From Bifidobacterium breve (lineage in GTDB: Bacteria > Actinomycetota > Actinomycetes > S36-B12), in NCBI GenBank assembly GCA_945900705.1, contig CAMDKJ010000030.1, positions 1 to 12,935 of the forward strand: a stretch of DNA of 12,935 nt, read 5' to 3'. The position numbers and the translations under genes were made by a program. Under the pieces are notes generated by a model. It did no database searches and was not told the origin of the DNA. It was given only the letters and a program-made list of their open reading frames with translations. The first letter of the stretch is position 1, and every line of letters begins with the position of its first letter. This document shows, piece after piece, positions 6,133 to 12,935 of this stretch.

Positions 6133-6146
6133 CGGTAGCGCTACCG
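6133..6146. other. 14-bp perfect palindrome between tRNA-Val and DUF3052
   Basis: CGGTAGCGCTACCG is self-complementary and could fold as a 5 bp stem with a GCGC loop. It overlaps the TAG stop of the DUF3052 gene (6141-6143) and lies 32 bp after the tRNA. It sits where two converging transcripts must end, but has no U-tract on either side, so it is at best a factor-assisted or bidirectional terminator. Confidence 0.3.
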
Positions 6147-6587
6147 CTTAGCTCTCGGAGCAACCAAACGGGTGCCCTGCCAGTTTGGGCCCGCACTTAC
6201 CGTGCTCGTTTGCTGGAGCCCCGCGGTGGGGGCGGCATCGGCAATGTCTTCGGCCTCGATATGACCATCGCGACCGGGCTTTGGCGTTAATAGCCAAACC
6301 ACCCCGTGATCGGTGAGCGGACCGATGGCATCGACTAGGCCGTCGACCAGATCACCGTCCTCATCGCGCCACCACATGATGACAACATCTACGACGTCGT
6401 CAAAATCCTCATCAACAAGATCGCCACCGATGACATCCTCGATACCCGCGCGCAGCGCTTCATCGACGTCGCTGTCGTACCCAATCTCTTGAATTGTCAT
6501 ACCAAGATCAAACCCAAGACGTGTTGCTCGTTGACGAGCGTCGTCACGGTCCGCTGCGGCGGTCACCAAGAACCCCTCTTCCTTCAT
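6141..6587 (-). CDS. DUF3052 family protein
   Basis: A 148-residue, strongly acidic cytoplasmic protein with no signal peptide or membrane segment. It contains ATRLGFDLGMTIQEIGYDSD, then a run rich in Asp/Glu, the core DVVIMWWRDEDGDLVDGLVDA, and VVWLLTPKPGRDG. From family knowledge this is the actinobacterial DUF3052 family (Rv2239c-like, the divergent neighbour of aceE in mycobacteria); no biochemical role is established that I can name. The ATG at 6587 has no Shine-Dalgarno. TAACGC (6599 down to 6594) lies six bases upstream, resembling the leaderless arrangement of other genes here but with a poor last base. A near-perfect inverted repeat at 6591-6613 covers this promoter region, suggesting repression or activation by a dimeric regulator. 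Confidence 0.88.
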   Translation of the reverse strand: MKEEGFLVTAAADRDDARQRATRLGFDLGMTIQEIGYDSDVDEALRAGIEDVIGGDLVDEDFDDVVDVVIMWWRDEDGDLVDGLVDAIGPLTDHGVVWLLTPKPGRDGHIEAEDIADAAPTAGLQQTSTVSAGPNWQGTRLVAPRAKR

Positions 6588-6590
6588 CTG

Positions 6591-6613
6591 ACTGCGTTAA
6601 CTGTTAGCGCAGT
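6591..6613. promoter_or_regulatory. Inverted repeat, candidate operator at the DUF3052 promoter
   Basis: The arms ACTGCGTTAA (6591-6600) and TTAGCGCAGT (6604-6613) flank a CTG centre and are complementary except at one pair (6597/6607). The element ends three bases before the DUF3052 start codon and covers its presumed -10, as an operator would. The regulator is unknown. Confidence 0.45.
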
Positions 6614-6646
6614 TCTACACGGTGCCGGCCAGGTCAGGTGGCCGAT

Positions 6647-6700
6647 TTGTTGCAACAACTTTAGAAAGCTACCTAGGTATTCCAGCGGACTTTGGGTCCG
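6647..6700. promoter_or_regulatory. Palindrome cluster in the aceE-DUF3052 intergenic region
   Basis: Three dyads lie in about 54 bp of the intergenic region between DUF3052 and aceE: TTGTTGCAACAA (6647-6658, perfect), TACCTAGGTA (6670-6679, perfect, 22 bp centre to centre from the first) and CGGAC-TTTGG-GTCCG (6686-6700). A possible aceE promoter overlaps them: TTGCAA (6650-6655) as -35, with TAGGTA (6674-6679) 18 bp on as a poor -10. I see no small gene in the rest of this region. Confidence 0.35.
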
Positions 6701-6856
6701 GATGCAAGCAGTGTGCCCGATTACTGCCAGAAAATCCCCCACCTGCCCCCGCGCGGCGCGAATACGAGAGAATATGGCCAGCGCTACCCGCGCACACCAA
6801 ATATTCGATCCGGCCACCGGTGACCCCGGCCGGCCCCCGGCGAAAGGGTGCACCCC

Positions 6857-9589
6857 GTGGCCCCCGCGCATAACCGTGACCCGCTTCTCGCCGGTGGGCT
6901 CCCCACCCAATATGTCGATGTTGATCCCGACGAAACCGCAGAATGGGTTGAATCCTTCGATAACCTGGTCGACAACTCGGGCAATTACCGCGCACGCTAT
7001 TTAATGCTGTCGCTGCTTCGGCGGGCGGCCGAGCGAAATGTCGGAGTCCCCAGTCTGCGAAGCACCGACTACATCAACTCAATTGCCCCCGAACTCGAAA
7101 CGTGGTTTCCCGGCGACGAAACCATCGAGAGGCAGATCCGACGGTATATTCGCTGGAACGCCGCGATCATGGTTCATCGGGCCCAGCGCCCCGGCGTTGG
7201 TGTCGGCGGCCACATCTCAAGCTACGCCTCCTCGGCAACTTTGTACGAAGTTGGCTTCAACCACTTCTTCCGGGGGCCAGACCACCCCACCGGCGGCGAC
7301 CAAGTTTTCTTTCAGGGCCACGCCTCCCCCGGCATCTACGCCCGCGCCTATCTTGAAGGCCGACTAACCGAGGATCAACTTGATGGTTTCCGCCAAGAGG
7401 TCTCACATCCCTCAGGTGGCCTACCCTCGTACCCGCATCCGCGCTTGATGCCGTGGTTTTGGCAATTTCCCACCGTGTCGATGGGCCTTGGCCCACTTAA
7501 TGCGATTTACCAAGCCCGCTTCAATAAATACCTGACCCATCGCGGCATTAAGGATGCGTCCGAGCAAAAAGTTTGGGCATTCTTGGGTGATGGCGAGATG
7601 GACGAGGTTGAAGCAGTAGGTGCCATCGGCCTTGCCGCCCGCGAAGAACTTGATAATTTGATCTTCGTTGTCAACTGCAACCTACAGCGCCTCGACGGCC
7701 CGGTACGCGGCAATGGAAAAATCATCCAAGAACTCGAGAGTTTGTTCCGCGGAGCCGGCTGGAATGTCATCAAAGTTGTGTGGGGTCGCAAATGGGATGA
7801 CCTCCTGGCCGCCGATCGCGATGGCGCGCTCGTCAATTTAATGAATGCCACACCAGATGGTGACTTCCAGACATACAAGTCCGTGGACGGAGCATTTATC
7901 CGCGAGAATTTCTTCGGCCGCGATCCGCGCACCGCAAAACTTGTTGAGTCGTTGACCGACGAAGAGATCTGGGCTTTGCAACGCGGCGGCCATGACTACC
8001 GCAAGATGTATGCGGCATATGAAGCCGCTTCGAATACCAAGGGGCAACCGACCGTCATTTTGGCTAAGACCATCAAGGGCTGGACTCTTGGTTCACACTT
8101 CGAGGGTCGCAACTCAACCCATCAGATGAAAAAACTCAGCCTTGAAGATTTACTGGAATTTCGCGACCGCCTGCGTATTCCGATCCCCGATAGTGCGATG
8201 GATCCTTATCTTCCGCCTTACTACCATCCCGGCCCGCAAGACGAAGCCATGCAATACATGGTCGAAACCCGCCGCAAGCTCGGTGGTTCGGTGCCAACTC
8301 GCCGCACCTTGGCGAAGGTACTCACCTTGCCCGGTGACGCTGCCTACGAAGTTGTTCGGCGCGGTTCAGGTAAGCAGGCGATCGCCACCACCATGGCCTT
8401 CGTGCGCTTGGTAAAAGATCTAATCAAAGATGAAAATATCGGCAACCGATTTGTGCCTATTATTCCTGATGAGGCGCGCACATTCGGAATGGATTCACTC
8501 TTCCCGACAGCGATGATCTATTCACCGCACGGGCAGCAGTACATCTCGGTTGACCGCGAGCTAATGCTCTCCTATAAGGAGTCGACCACCGGTCAGATCC
8601 TGCATGAAGGGATAAACGAGGCCGGGTCTGTTGCGTCCTTTACCGCCGTCGGGAGCTCCTACTCGACACAGAACGAGCCGATGATTCCGCTCTACATTTT
8701 TTATTCGATGTTCGGTTTCCAGCGCACCGGCGACGCGTTCTGGGCCGCAATGGATCAGATGACGCGGGGCTTTGTTCTTGGCGCTACAGCGGGCCGCACC
8801 ACCCTTAATGGTGAGGGCCTGCAGCATGAAGATGGTCACTCGTTGCTCCTAGCAAGCACCAATCCGGGGGTGGTCGCTTATGACCCGGCGTTCGGATACG
8901 AGATTGGGCACATTTTCAAGGACGGTCTGCGCCGAATGTTTGGCCCAGACCCTGAGAACATCTATTACTACCTGACTATTTATAACGAGCCTTATCCCCA
9001 ACCAGCCGAGCCTGAAGGCGTCGACGTAGAAGGCATCTTGCGCGGCATGCACTTGGTCAGCGAGGCGGCCGGAGTAGGCCCACACGCGCAACTACTTGCC
9101 AGTGGCGTGGGGGTTAACTGGGCCCTTCGTGCCCAAGAGTTGCTGCGCGATGACTGGGGAGTGCCCGCCGATGTCTGGTCGGTTACTTCCTGGAATGAGT
9201 TACGCCGCGATGGCCTTGCGGTCGATCGACATAATTTATTGCACCCTGCTGAAGAGCCCAAGCAGGCATATGTCACTAAGTGCTTAAGTGGCCGGCCCGG
9301 CCCGGTCATCGCGGTCTCGGACTGGATGCGTGCGGTTCAAGATCAAATCAGCGATTGGGTACCTACCGATTTCATCTCTCTTGGTACCGACGGCTGGGGT
9401 ATGTCCGATACTCGCGGGGCGCTGCGCCGACATTTTCTGGTTGACGCCGAATCAATTACCACCCAGACTTTGGCCATGCTTGCTAAACGCGGTGAGATTG
9501 ACTCCGCTCGGGTGAGCGAGGCCATTGAGCGGTACCAATTACACGACCCGGCGGCAGCAGATTCAGGTAGCACAGAGGGATCCGGATGA
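6857..9589 (+). CDS. aceE: Pyruvate dehydrogenase E1 component, homodimeric type
   Basis: A 910-residue thiamine-diphosphate enzyme that decarboxylates pyruvate and passes the acetyl group to the lipoyl E2, feeding acetyl-CoA to the TCA cycle and fatty acid synthesis. The N-terminus has GGLPTQYVDVDPDETAEW, followed by the highly conserved RYIRWNAAIMVHRAQRPG and GHISSYASSATLYEVGFNHF. The thiamine-diphosphate motif runs from GDGEMDE (GDG at 244-246) to NCN (273-275). The C-terminal half has YIFYSMFGFQRTGD and NGEGLQHEDGHS. The length matches the family. The frame opens with a GTG at 6848, but GAAAGGG (6842-6848) is correctly spaced (eight bases) for the second GTG at 6857. The protein then starts MAPAHNRDPLLAGGLP, which aligns in length with other actinobacterial AceE. 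No E2 gene is adjacent, as is common in this phylum. The stop codon overlaps the next start in ATGA. Confidence 0.97.
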   Translation: MAPAHNRDPLLAGGLPTQYVDVDPDETAEWVESFDNLVDNSGNYRARYLMLSLLRRAAERNVGVPSLRSTDYINSIAPELETWFPGDETIERQIRRYIRWNAAIMVHRAQRPGVGVGGHISSYASSATLYEVGFNHFFRGPDHPTGGDQVFFQGHASPGIYARAYLEGRLTEDQLDGFRQEVSHPSGGLPSYPHPRLMPWFWQFPTVSMGLGPLNAIYQARFNKYLTHRGIKDASEQKVWAFLGDGEMDEVEAVGAIGLAAREELDNLIFVVNCNLQRLDGPVRGNGKIIQELESLFRGAGWNVIKVVWGRKWDDLLAADRDGALVNLMNATPDGDFQTYKSVDGAFIRENFFGRDPRTAKLVESLTDEEIWALQRGGHDYRKMYAAYEAASNTKGQPTVILAKTIKGWTLGSHFEGRNSTHQMKKLSLEDLLEFRDRLRIPIPDSAMDPYLPPYYHPGPQDEAMQYMVETRRKLGGSVPTRRTLAKVLTLPGDAAYEVVRRGSGKQAIATTMAFVRLVKDLIKDENIGNRFVPIIPDEARTFGMDSLFPTAMIYSPHGQQYISVDRELMLSYKESTTGQILHEGINEAGSVASFTAVGSSYSTQNEPMIPLYIFYSMFGFQRTGDAFWAAMDQMTRGFVLGATAGRTTLNGEGLQHEDGHSLLLASTNPGVVAYDPAFGYEIGHIFKDGLRRMFGPDPENIYYYLTIYNEPYPQPAEPEGVDVEGILRGMHLVSEAAGVGPHAQLLASGVGVNWALRAQELLRDDWGVPADVWSVTSWNELRRDGLAVDRHNLLHPAEEPKQAYVTKCLSGRPGPVIAVSDWMRAVQDQISDWVPTDFISLGTDGWGMSDTRGALRRHFLVDAESITTQTLAMLAKRGEIDSARVSEAIERYQLHDPAAADSGSTEGSG

Positions 9590-10719
9590 CAAAGGATCCG
9601 AAACGTTTCCTGGCCTATCTCGATGCCGAGCGCAAAGCGTCACTGCTCTACCGCGCTTTGGCGCAAACAGTTAGCGGGGATCGCCGAGAGGCACTCATCG
9701 AGCTGGCCGCCGTTGAAGATGAGCATGCGGCGCATTGGATCGCCAAGCTCGAGGAGTACGGGGTAGAAGTACCACCAGCACCCACCACGTTAGACGCAAA
9801 GGATGCGGGCCTTATCAAGCGCGCTCGAGCGGCCGGGCTCGATGGGGTACTCGCCCAACTTGAAAAAGCCGAAGGCGACGACGCCGGTATGTACGACGAA
9901 GAACCCGAAGCCCCCGCCACGATGTCCGCTGATGAACGCGAACATGCGAATAAATTTCGCTCGATGCGCGCGGCGAGCGTCCCCGAGTTTACCCCCGGGA
10001 TGCCCGACTTCGCCGAAAGTTGGCACCGTGGTGATAGATCCGGCGCGACCCGCGCTGCGGTTTTCGGAATCAGTGACGGCCTTGTCTCCAACACGGCGCT
10101 GGTGATGGGATTCGCCGGTGCGGCGCCCAATAACAGCACGATTTTGTTTGCCGGCCTGGCCGGTTTACTGGCGGGTGCCTTCTCAATGGCCGCCGGTGAA
10201 TACGTCAGCGTTGCCAGCCAGCGAGATCTCTTCCGCCGAGAAATTGCCATGGAAGCAAGTGAACTTCGGGATAAACCCGAGGAGGAGCAGCGTGAGCTTG
10301 AACTTATCTACCGGGCCAAAGGGCTCACTAAAGAAACTGCCGCTGCCACCGCCGAGCAACTCATGGCCGATCCTGCTCGCGCCCTTGACACTCTTGCGCG
10401 CGAGGAACTTGGGCTTAATCCAGACGAACTTGGTTCACCGGTAAAAGTTGCCCTGTCAAGTTTCATAGCATTTGCAATCGGAGCCTGCGTCGTAGTGATT
10501 CCGTACTTGTTCTTCACCGCGCCAGGTGCATCCACCACCGCACCGCTTTATTTAGCAATCGCTTTGGCTGTTATCTCACTGCTGGTGGTTGGAGGTGTTG
10601 TCGGGCGGCTCTCAGGGCGCGGAGTTGTGTTCTCAGCACTTCGTCAATTTGTCTGGGGCGCCGGAGCCGCGCTGATCACCTTCTTCGTCGGCCGCCTCGT
10701 CGGCATCTCAATCGGTTAA
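9586..10719 (+). CDS. Ferritin-like/VIT1 fusion, membrane-bound iron transporter (MbfA-like)
   Basis: A 377-residue protein in two parts. Residues 1-130 are a rubrerythrin/ferritin-like helical domain with an iron-binding pattern: E15, the ExxH of VEDEHAAHW (E44, H47), and a second ExxH at E117/H120. Residues 155-377 are a VIT1/CCC1-type membrane domain with about five helices (near 155-177, 184-209, 287-309, 319-340 and 348-372). It includes GISDGLVSNTALVMG and AFSMAAGEYVSVASQ, the signature regions of the metal path, and a charged cytoplasmic segment (about 211-282). In alpha-proteobacteria this fusion (MbfA) exports iron and protects against iron and peroxide stress; here the direction of transport is inferred. 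The ATG overlaps the aceE stop as ATGA, implying translational coupling. The PucR regulator follows after 15 bp, so all three may share a transcript. It interrupts the usual aceE-PucR adjacency. Confidence 0.9.
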   Translation: MTKDPKRFLAYLDAERKASLLYRALAQTVSGDRREALIELAAVEDEHAAHWIAKLEEYGVEVPPAPTTLDAKDAGLIKRARAAGLDGVLAQLEKAEGDDAGMYDEEPEAPATMSADEREHANKFRSMRAASVPEFTPGMPDFAESWHRGDRSGATRAAVFGISDGLVSNTALVMGFAGAAPNNSTILFAGLAGLLAGAFSMAAGEYVSVASQRDLFRREIAMEASELRDKPEEEQRELELIYRAKGLTKETAAATAEQLMADPARALDTLAREELGLNPDELGSPVKVALSSFIAFAIGACVVVIPYLFFTAPGASTTAPLYLAIALAVISLLVVGGVVGRLSGRGVVFSALRQFVWGAGAALITFFVGRLVGISIG

Positions 10720-10734
10720 CGTAGGCAGGCGCCG

Positions 10735-11874
10735 ATGACCCCTGCATCAAATATGTCACCGCGCCTAACCCAGGCCACGAGCTCCCTCACGACCGCCGCC
10801 ACTCGGCTGATGGAAGAAGGCCTGCCGTGGTATCACGATCTTGGCGCCCAAGAGCGCACCTGGGTTGCCCAGGTAGCCCAGGCCGGTATCACCGCTTTCA
10901 TCACCTGGCTCGAAAACCCGACAAGCCAGCCCGCCCTCACCACCAATGTTTTCGGCGCGGCCCCACGTGAGCTAGCCAGGGTTATCTCTCTCGAGCAAAC
11001 GGTGGCCCTTGTCCGAACCACCATTGCGGTCGTTGAGTCGGCCGTTGATGAGATTGTGCCGCTCGAGGACCGGCCGGCACTGCGCGAAGCAATTTTGCGT
11101 TACTCAAGAGAAATCGCCTTCTCGGCAGCAGAGGTTTATGCGCGCGCTGCCGAAACCCGCGGGGCTTGGGATGCCAGACTCGAAGCACTTGTTATCGATG
11201 CCCTGCTGCGCGATGAACTAGATGAGTCGGTGCTAGGCCGCATCACCGCACTTGGTTGGTCCGGTGGTACCGCGATGGTGGTAATCACCGGGCCGTCGCC
11301 CGCCGGTGATCCAGAAACCGCGCTTGTTGTACTACGGCGAGCTGCCGAAACCTATGGCATTGATTTGCTCACCGGGATTCATGGCACCACCTTGCTCGCG
11401 GTCGCCGGGCAACTAGCCGACCCGGCCAAAGCCGCCCGCCTCCTCGCCCCACACTTCGGAGCCGGCCCGGTGGTCTTTAGCAGTGCGGTAAATACCTTTG
11501 GCGAGGTACCACAAGCGGCCCGGGCCGCCCTATCGGGGCTGCGAGCGGCCCCCGGCTGGGCTGATGCTCCCCGCCCGGTCGCCACTTCGGAGTTACTCCC
11601 CGAACGCGCGCTGGCCGGTGACCACGAAGCCGCTGCGGAGTTGATCCGGCTCATTTACACCCCGCTAGCCTCCGACGCCGCCCTCCTGGCAACCGCAAGT
11701 AGTTACCTGGAGCAGACAACCTCACTCGAGGCCACCGCCCGCGCCTTGTTCATCCACCCTAATACCGTCAGATACCGACTGCGGCGAATTGCCGACCTAA
11801 CCGGCTTTAGCCCAACCGATAACAGGGGTAACTACACTATTAGAATAGGTTTATCGCTAGGTCGACTTTTGTAG
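10735..11874 (+). CDS. fasR: PucR-family transcriptional regulator, FasR-like
   Basis: A 379-residue cytoplasmic regulator. The C-terminal helix-turn-helix of the PucR/CdaR type is at about 330-361 (SLEATARALFIHPNTVRYRL and the following RRIADLTGFSP). It is preceded by a GGDEF-like alpha/beta region (about 180-320) and an all-helical N-terminal domain (about 10-160). A PucR-type protein directly upstream of fabD is a conserved actinobacterial arrangement: in Streptomyces coelicolor FasR activates the fabD-fabH-acpP-fabF operon, and Rv2242 holds the same position in M. tuberculosis. I use the Streptomyces symbol on that basis; the mycobacterial protein called FasR is an unrelated TetR-type regulator. 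AGGCAGG (10723-10729) lies five bases before the ATG; another ATG six codons in (10753) is possible. The likely target is fabD, 78 bp downstream. Confidence 0.88.
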   Translation: MTPASNMSPRLTQATSSLTTAATRLMEEGLPWYHDLGAQERTWVAQVAQAGITAFITWLENPTSQPALTTNVFGAAPRELARVISLEQTVALVRTTIAVVESAVDEIVPLEDRPALREAILRYSREIAFSAAEVYARAAETRGAWDARLEALVIDALLRDELDESVLGRITALGWSGGTAMVVITGPSPAGDPETALVVLRRAAETYGIDLLTGIHGTTLLAVAGQLADPAKAARLLAPHFGAGPVVFSSAVNTFGEVPQAARAALSGLRAAPGWADAPRPVATSELLPERALAGDHEAAAELIRLIYTPLASDAALLATASSYLEQTTSLEATARALFIHPNTVRYRLRRIADLTGFSPTDNRGNYTIRIGLSLGRLL

Positions 11875-11914
11875 GATTCCTACAAGAATCGGTCTTCGAC
11901 ATTGGCGCAGCCAA
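11871..11914. promoter_or_regulatory. Two dyads between fasR and fabD, candidate regulator sites
   Basis: GTAGGA-T-TCCTAC (11871-11883) is a perfect inverted repeat overlapping the fasR stop codon. TTGGC-GCA-GCCAA (11902-11914) is a second perfect dyad. Their centres are 31 bp apart, about three helical turns. They lie upstream of the fabD ribosome-binding site, where a FasR-type activator of fatty acid genes would be expected to bind. The two sites do not share a sequence, so they may serve different proteins. Confidence 0.35.
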
Positions 11915-11938
11915 CAGCGCGAAAGTCAACGCTTTAAC

Positions 11939-11944
11939 GAAAGG
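11939..11944 (+). promoter_or_regulatory. Shine-Dalgarno sequence of fabD
   Basis: GAAAGG lies eight bases before the GTG at 11953 and supports that start, which gives the canonical N-terminus MLVVVAPGQGAQTPGF. Unlike the upstream-most genes in this window, fabD therefore has a leadered message. Confidence 0.6.
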
Positions 11945-11952
11945 CTTACCCC

Positions 11953-12935
11953 GTGCTCGTCGTCGTCGCTCCCGGTCAAGGTGCCCAAACCCCCGGCTTC
12001 TTAGTGCCCTGGCTCGATGCCCCCGAGGTGCGTGAACGCCTTGAGTGGCTGAGTGCGGTTAGCGGGGTTGATCTCATCGCCCACGGCACCACCTCCGACG
12101 CCGAAACCATCCGCGATACGGCCATTGCCCAACCCCTTATCGTCGGCGCCGGCTTAGTAACCCTGCTCAGTTTGTTCCCTCACCCCTCAACCGGATTCAC
12201 CCAGATTGGCGCCGGAGCGGGGCATTCCGTCGGTGAAATTACCGCCGCGGTTGGCGCCGGGGTGCTGTCCGCCGAGCAGGCCATGGTTTTCGTGCGTGAG
12301 CGCGGTAAGGCGATGGCGGCGGCGGCGGCGGTTACCGAAACCGGGATGTCCGCGGTACTTGGTGGCGACACCGAAGAAGTTCTTGCAAAAGCTAAGGCCC
12401 ATGGCCTTACTCCGGCAAATATCAACAGCTCGGGCCAGATTGTCGTTGCCGGCACCATGGCACAACTTGCGGCATTTAGTGACGATGCTCCCGAAGGTTC
12501 GCGGGTCCGCCCCCTTGATGTTGCCGGGGCTTTCCATACGACCCATATGGCACCCGCCGTCGCGTTACTGCGCCGCTACGCCAAATCAATTTCCACCCAT
12601 GACCCTAGGCTGAAATTACTTTCTAATGCTGACGGCCAAGTAATCCATGATGGCCGAGAAGTACTGCGCCGGCTGGTAACGCAGGTTAGTAACCCGGTGC
12701 GCTGGGATCTGTGCATGGAAACCATGGGCGACCTCGGTGTCACCGCGGTTATTGAGATTCCACCCGCTGGTACCTTGACCGGTTTAATCAAGCGCGCGCT
12801 GCCGAACGTACAAACTCTCGCGGTTAAAACCCCCGACGATCTCGAGGCGGCGTGGGCGCTCATCGCTGAGCACGGTTCGGTCTCCGCTATTAGTGCTCAA
12901 CCAACTTGGCGCCTACTTATCGCACCCGTCAAAGG
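11953..12935 (+). CDS. fabD: Malonyl-CoA:ACP transacylase, 3' end beyond the window
   Basis: An uninterrupted frame of 327 codons that runs off the right edge. FabD moves malonyl groups from CoA to acyl carrier protein, supplying the extender unit for type II fatty acid synthesis in the cytoplasm. The N-terminus is the oxyanion-hole motif APGQGAQ (Q9). The nucleophile elbow GHSVGE is at 90-95 with catalytic S92, R117 of the ERGKAM segment binds the malonyl carboxylate, NSSGQIVVAG follows, and AGAFHT supplies catalytic H195. IEIPPAGTLTGLIKRAL marks the end of the catalytic fold. The last residues, QPTWRLLIAPVKG, match the C-terminal tail of actinobacterial FabD, so only a few codons are probably missing. 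In related genomes fabH, acpP and fabF follow directly. The run of GCG codons near 12316-12330 encodes the normal MAAAAAV helix and is not a repeat element. Confidence 0.96.
   Translation, partial: MLVVVAPGQGAQTPGFLVPWLDAPEVRERLEWLSAVSGVDLIAHGTTSDAETIRDTAIAQPLIVGAGLVTLLSLFPHPSTGFTQIGAGAGHSVGEITAAVGAGVLSAEQAMVFVRERGKAMAAAAAVTETGMSAVLGGDTEEVLAKAKAHGLTPANINSSGQIVVAGTMAQLAAFSDDAPEGSRVRPLDVAGAFHTTHMAPAVALLRRYAKSISTHDPRLKLLSNADGQVIHDGREVLRRLVTQVSNPVRWDLCMETMGDLGVTAVIEIPPAGTLTGLIKRALPNVQTLAVKTPDDLEAAWALIAEHGSVSAISAQPTWRLLIAPVK

Noticed and set aside
6848..6856. aceE start at the GTG at 6848
   Set aside because: The only Shine-Dalgarno, GAAAGGG, runs directly into this codon. It is correctly spaced for the GTG at 6857, which also matches the usual N-terminal length.
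12310..12332. GCG-codon run in fabD, considered as an unstable microsatellite
   Set aside because: It encodes the ordinary alanine-rich RGKAMAAAAAV helix of FabD, and five consecutive GCG codons are expected in this composition.
1..12935. Mobile elements, CRISPR arrays, toxin-antitoxin or defence islands
   Set aside because: No transposase, integrase, spaced direct repeats, att-like repeats around the tRNA or recognisable defence families were seen; the genes are conserved housekeeping loci in familiar order.

Overview
The window comes from a moderately G+C-rich actinobacterium (Actinomycetota). The evidence is a set of gene orders and families I recognise from Mycobacterium and Streptomyces: nif3-like / zinc-ribbon coiled-coil protein / RNase HI-histidine phosphatase fusion; DUF3052 divergent from homodimeric-type aceE; and a PucR-type regulator directly before fabD. 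The exact lineage cannot be read from the sequence. I see no insertion sequence, phage gene or CRISPR array; this is chromosomal housekeeping territory.

Layout. Positions 1-206 hold the C-terminus of a Dyp-type peroxidase, followed by a beta-hydroxyacid-dehydrogenase-like NAD(P) enzyme. On the minus strand come the RNase P RNA (about 1133-1520), a small secreted cysteine protein and a small lipoprotein. The lipoprotein start codon abuts the start codon of the divergent yaaA. Converging on yaaA is a minus-strand operon read nif3-like, zinc-ribbon protein, RNase HI-phosphatase. A tRNA-Val(TAC) gene follows, then a minus-strand DUF3052 gene. A 260-269 bp divergent intergenic region rich in inverted repeats leads to a plus-strand series: aceE, a ferritin-like/VIT iron transporter overlapping aceE by 4 bp, a PucR regulator, and fabD, which runs off the right edge.

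Function. The right half links acetyl-CoA production (AceE) to commitment of malonyl units to fatty acid synthesis (FabD), with a FasR-like regulator between them. A membrane ferritin/iron transporter sits inside this otherwise conserved series. Three genes in the window (Dyp peroxidase, YaaA, ferritin-VIT protein) belong to families tied to peroxide or iron handling.

The most coherent pattern not explained by the gene list is in the starts. At several genes a -10-like hexamer lies exactly six bases before the start codon, or before the mature 5' end of the tRNA. This predicts transcription starting on the first coding base (leaderless mRNAs and an apparently leaderless tRNA). Genes inside operons instead have Shine-Dalgarno sequences, and one of these appears to use CTG as its start. 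I did not find a clearly new multi-gene system.
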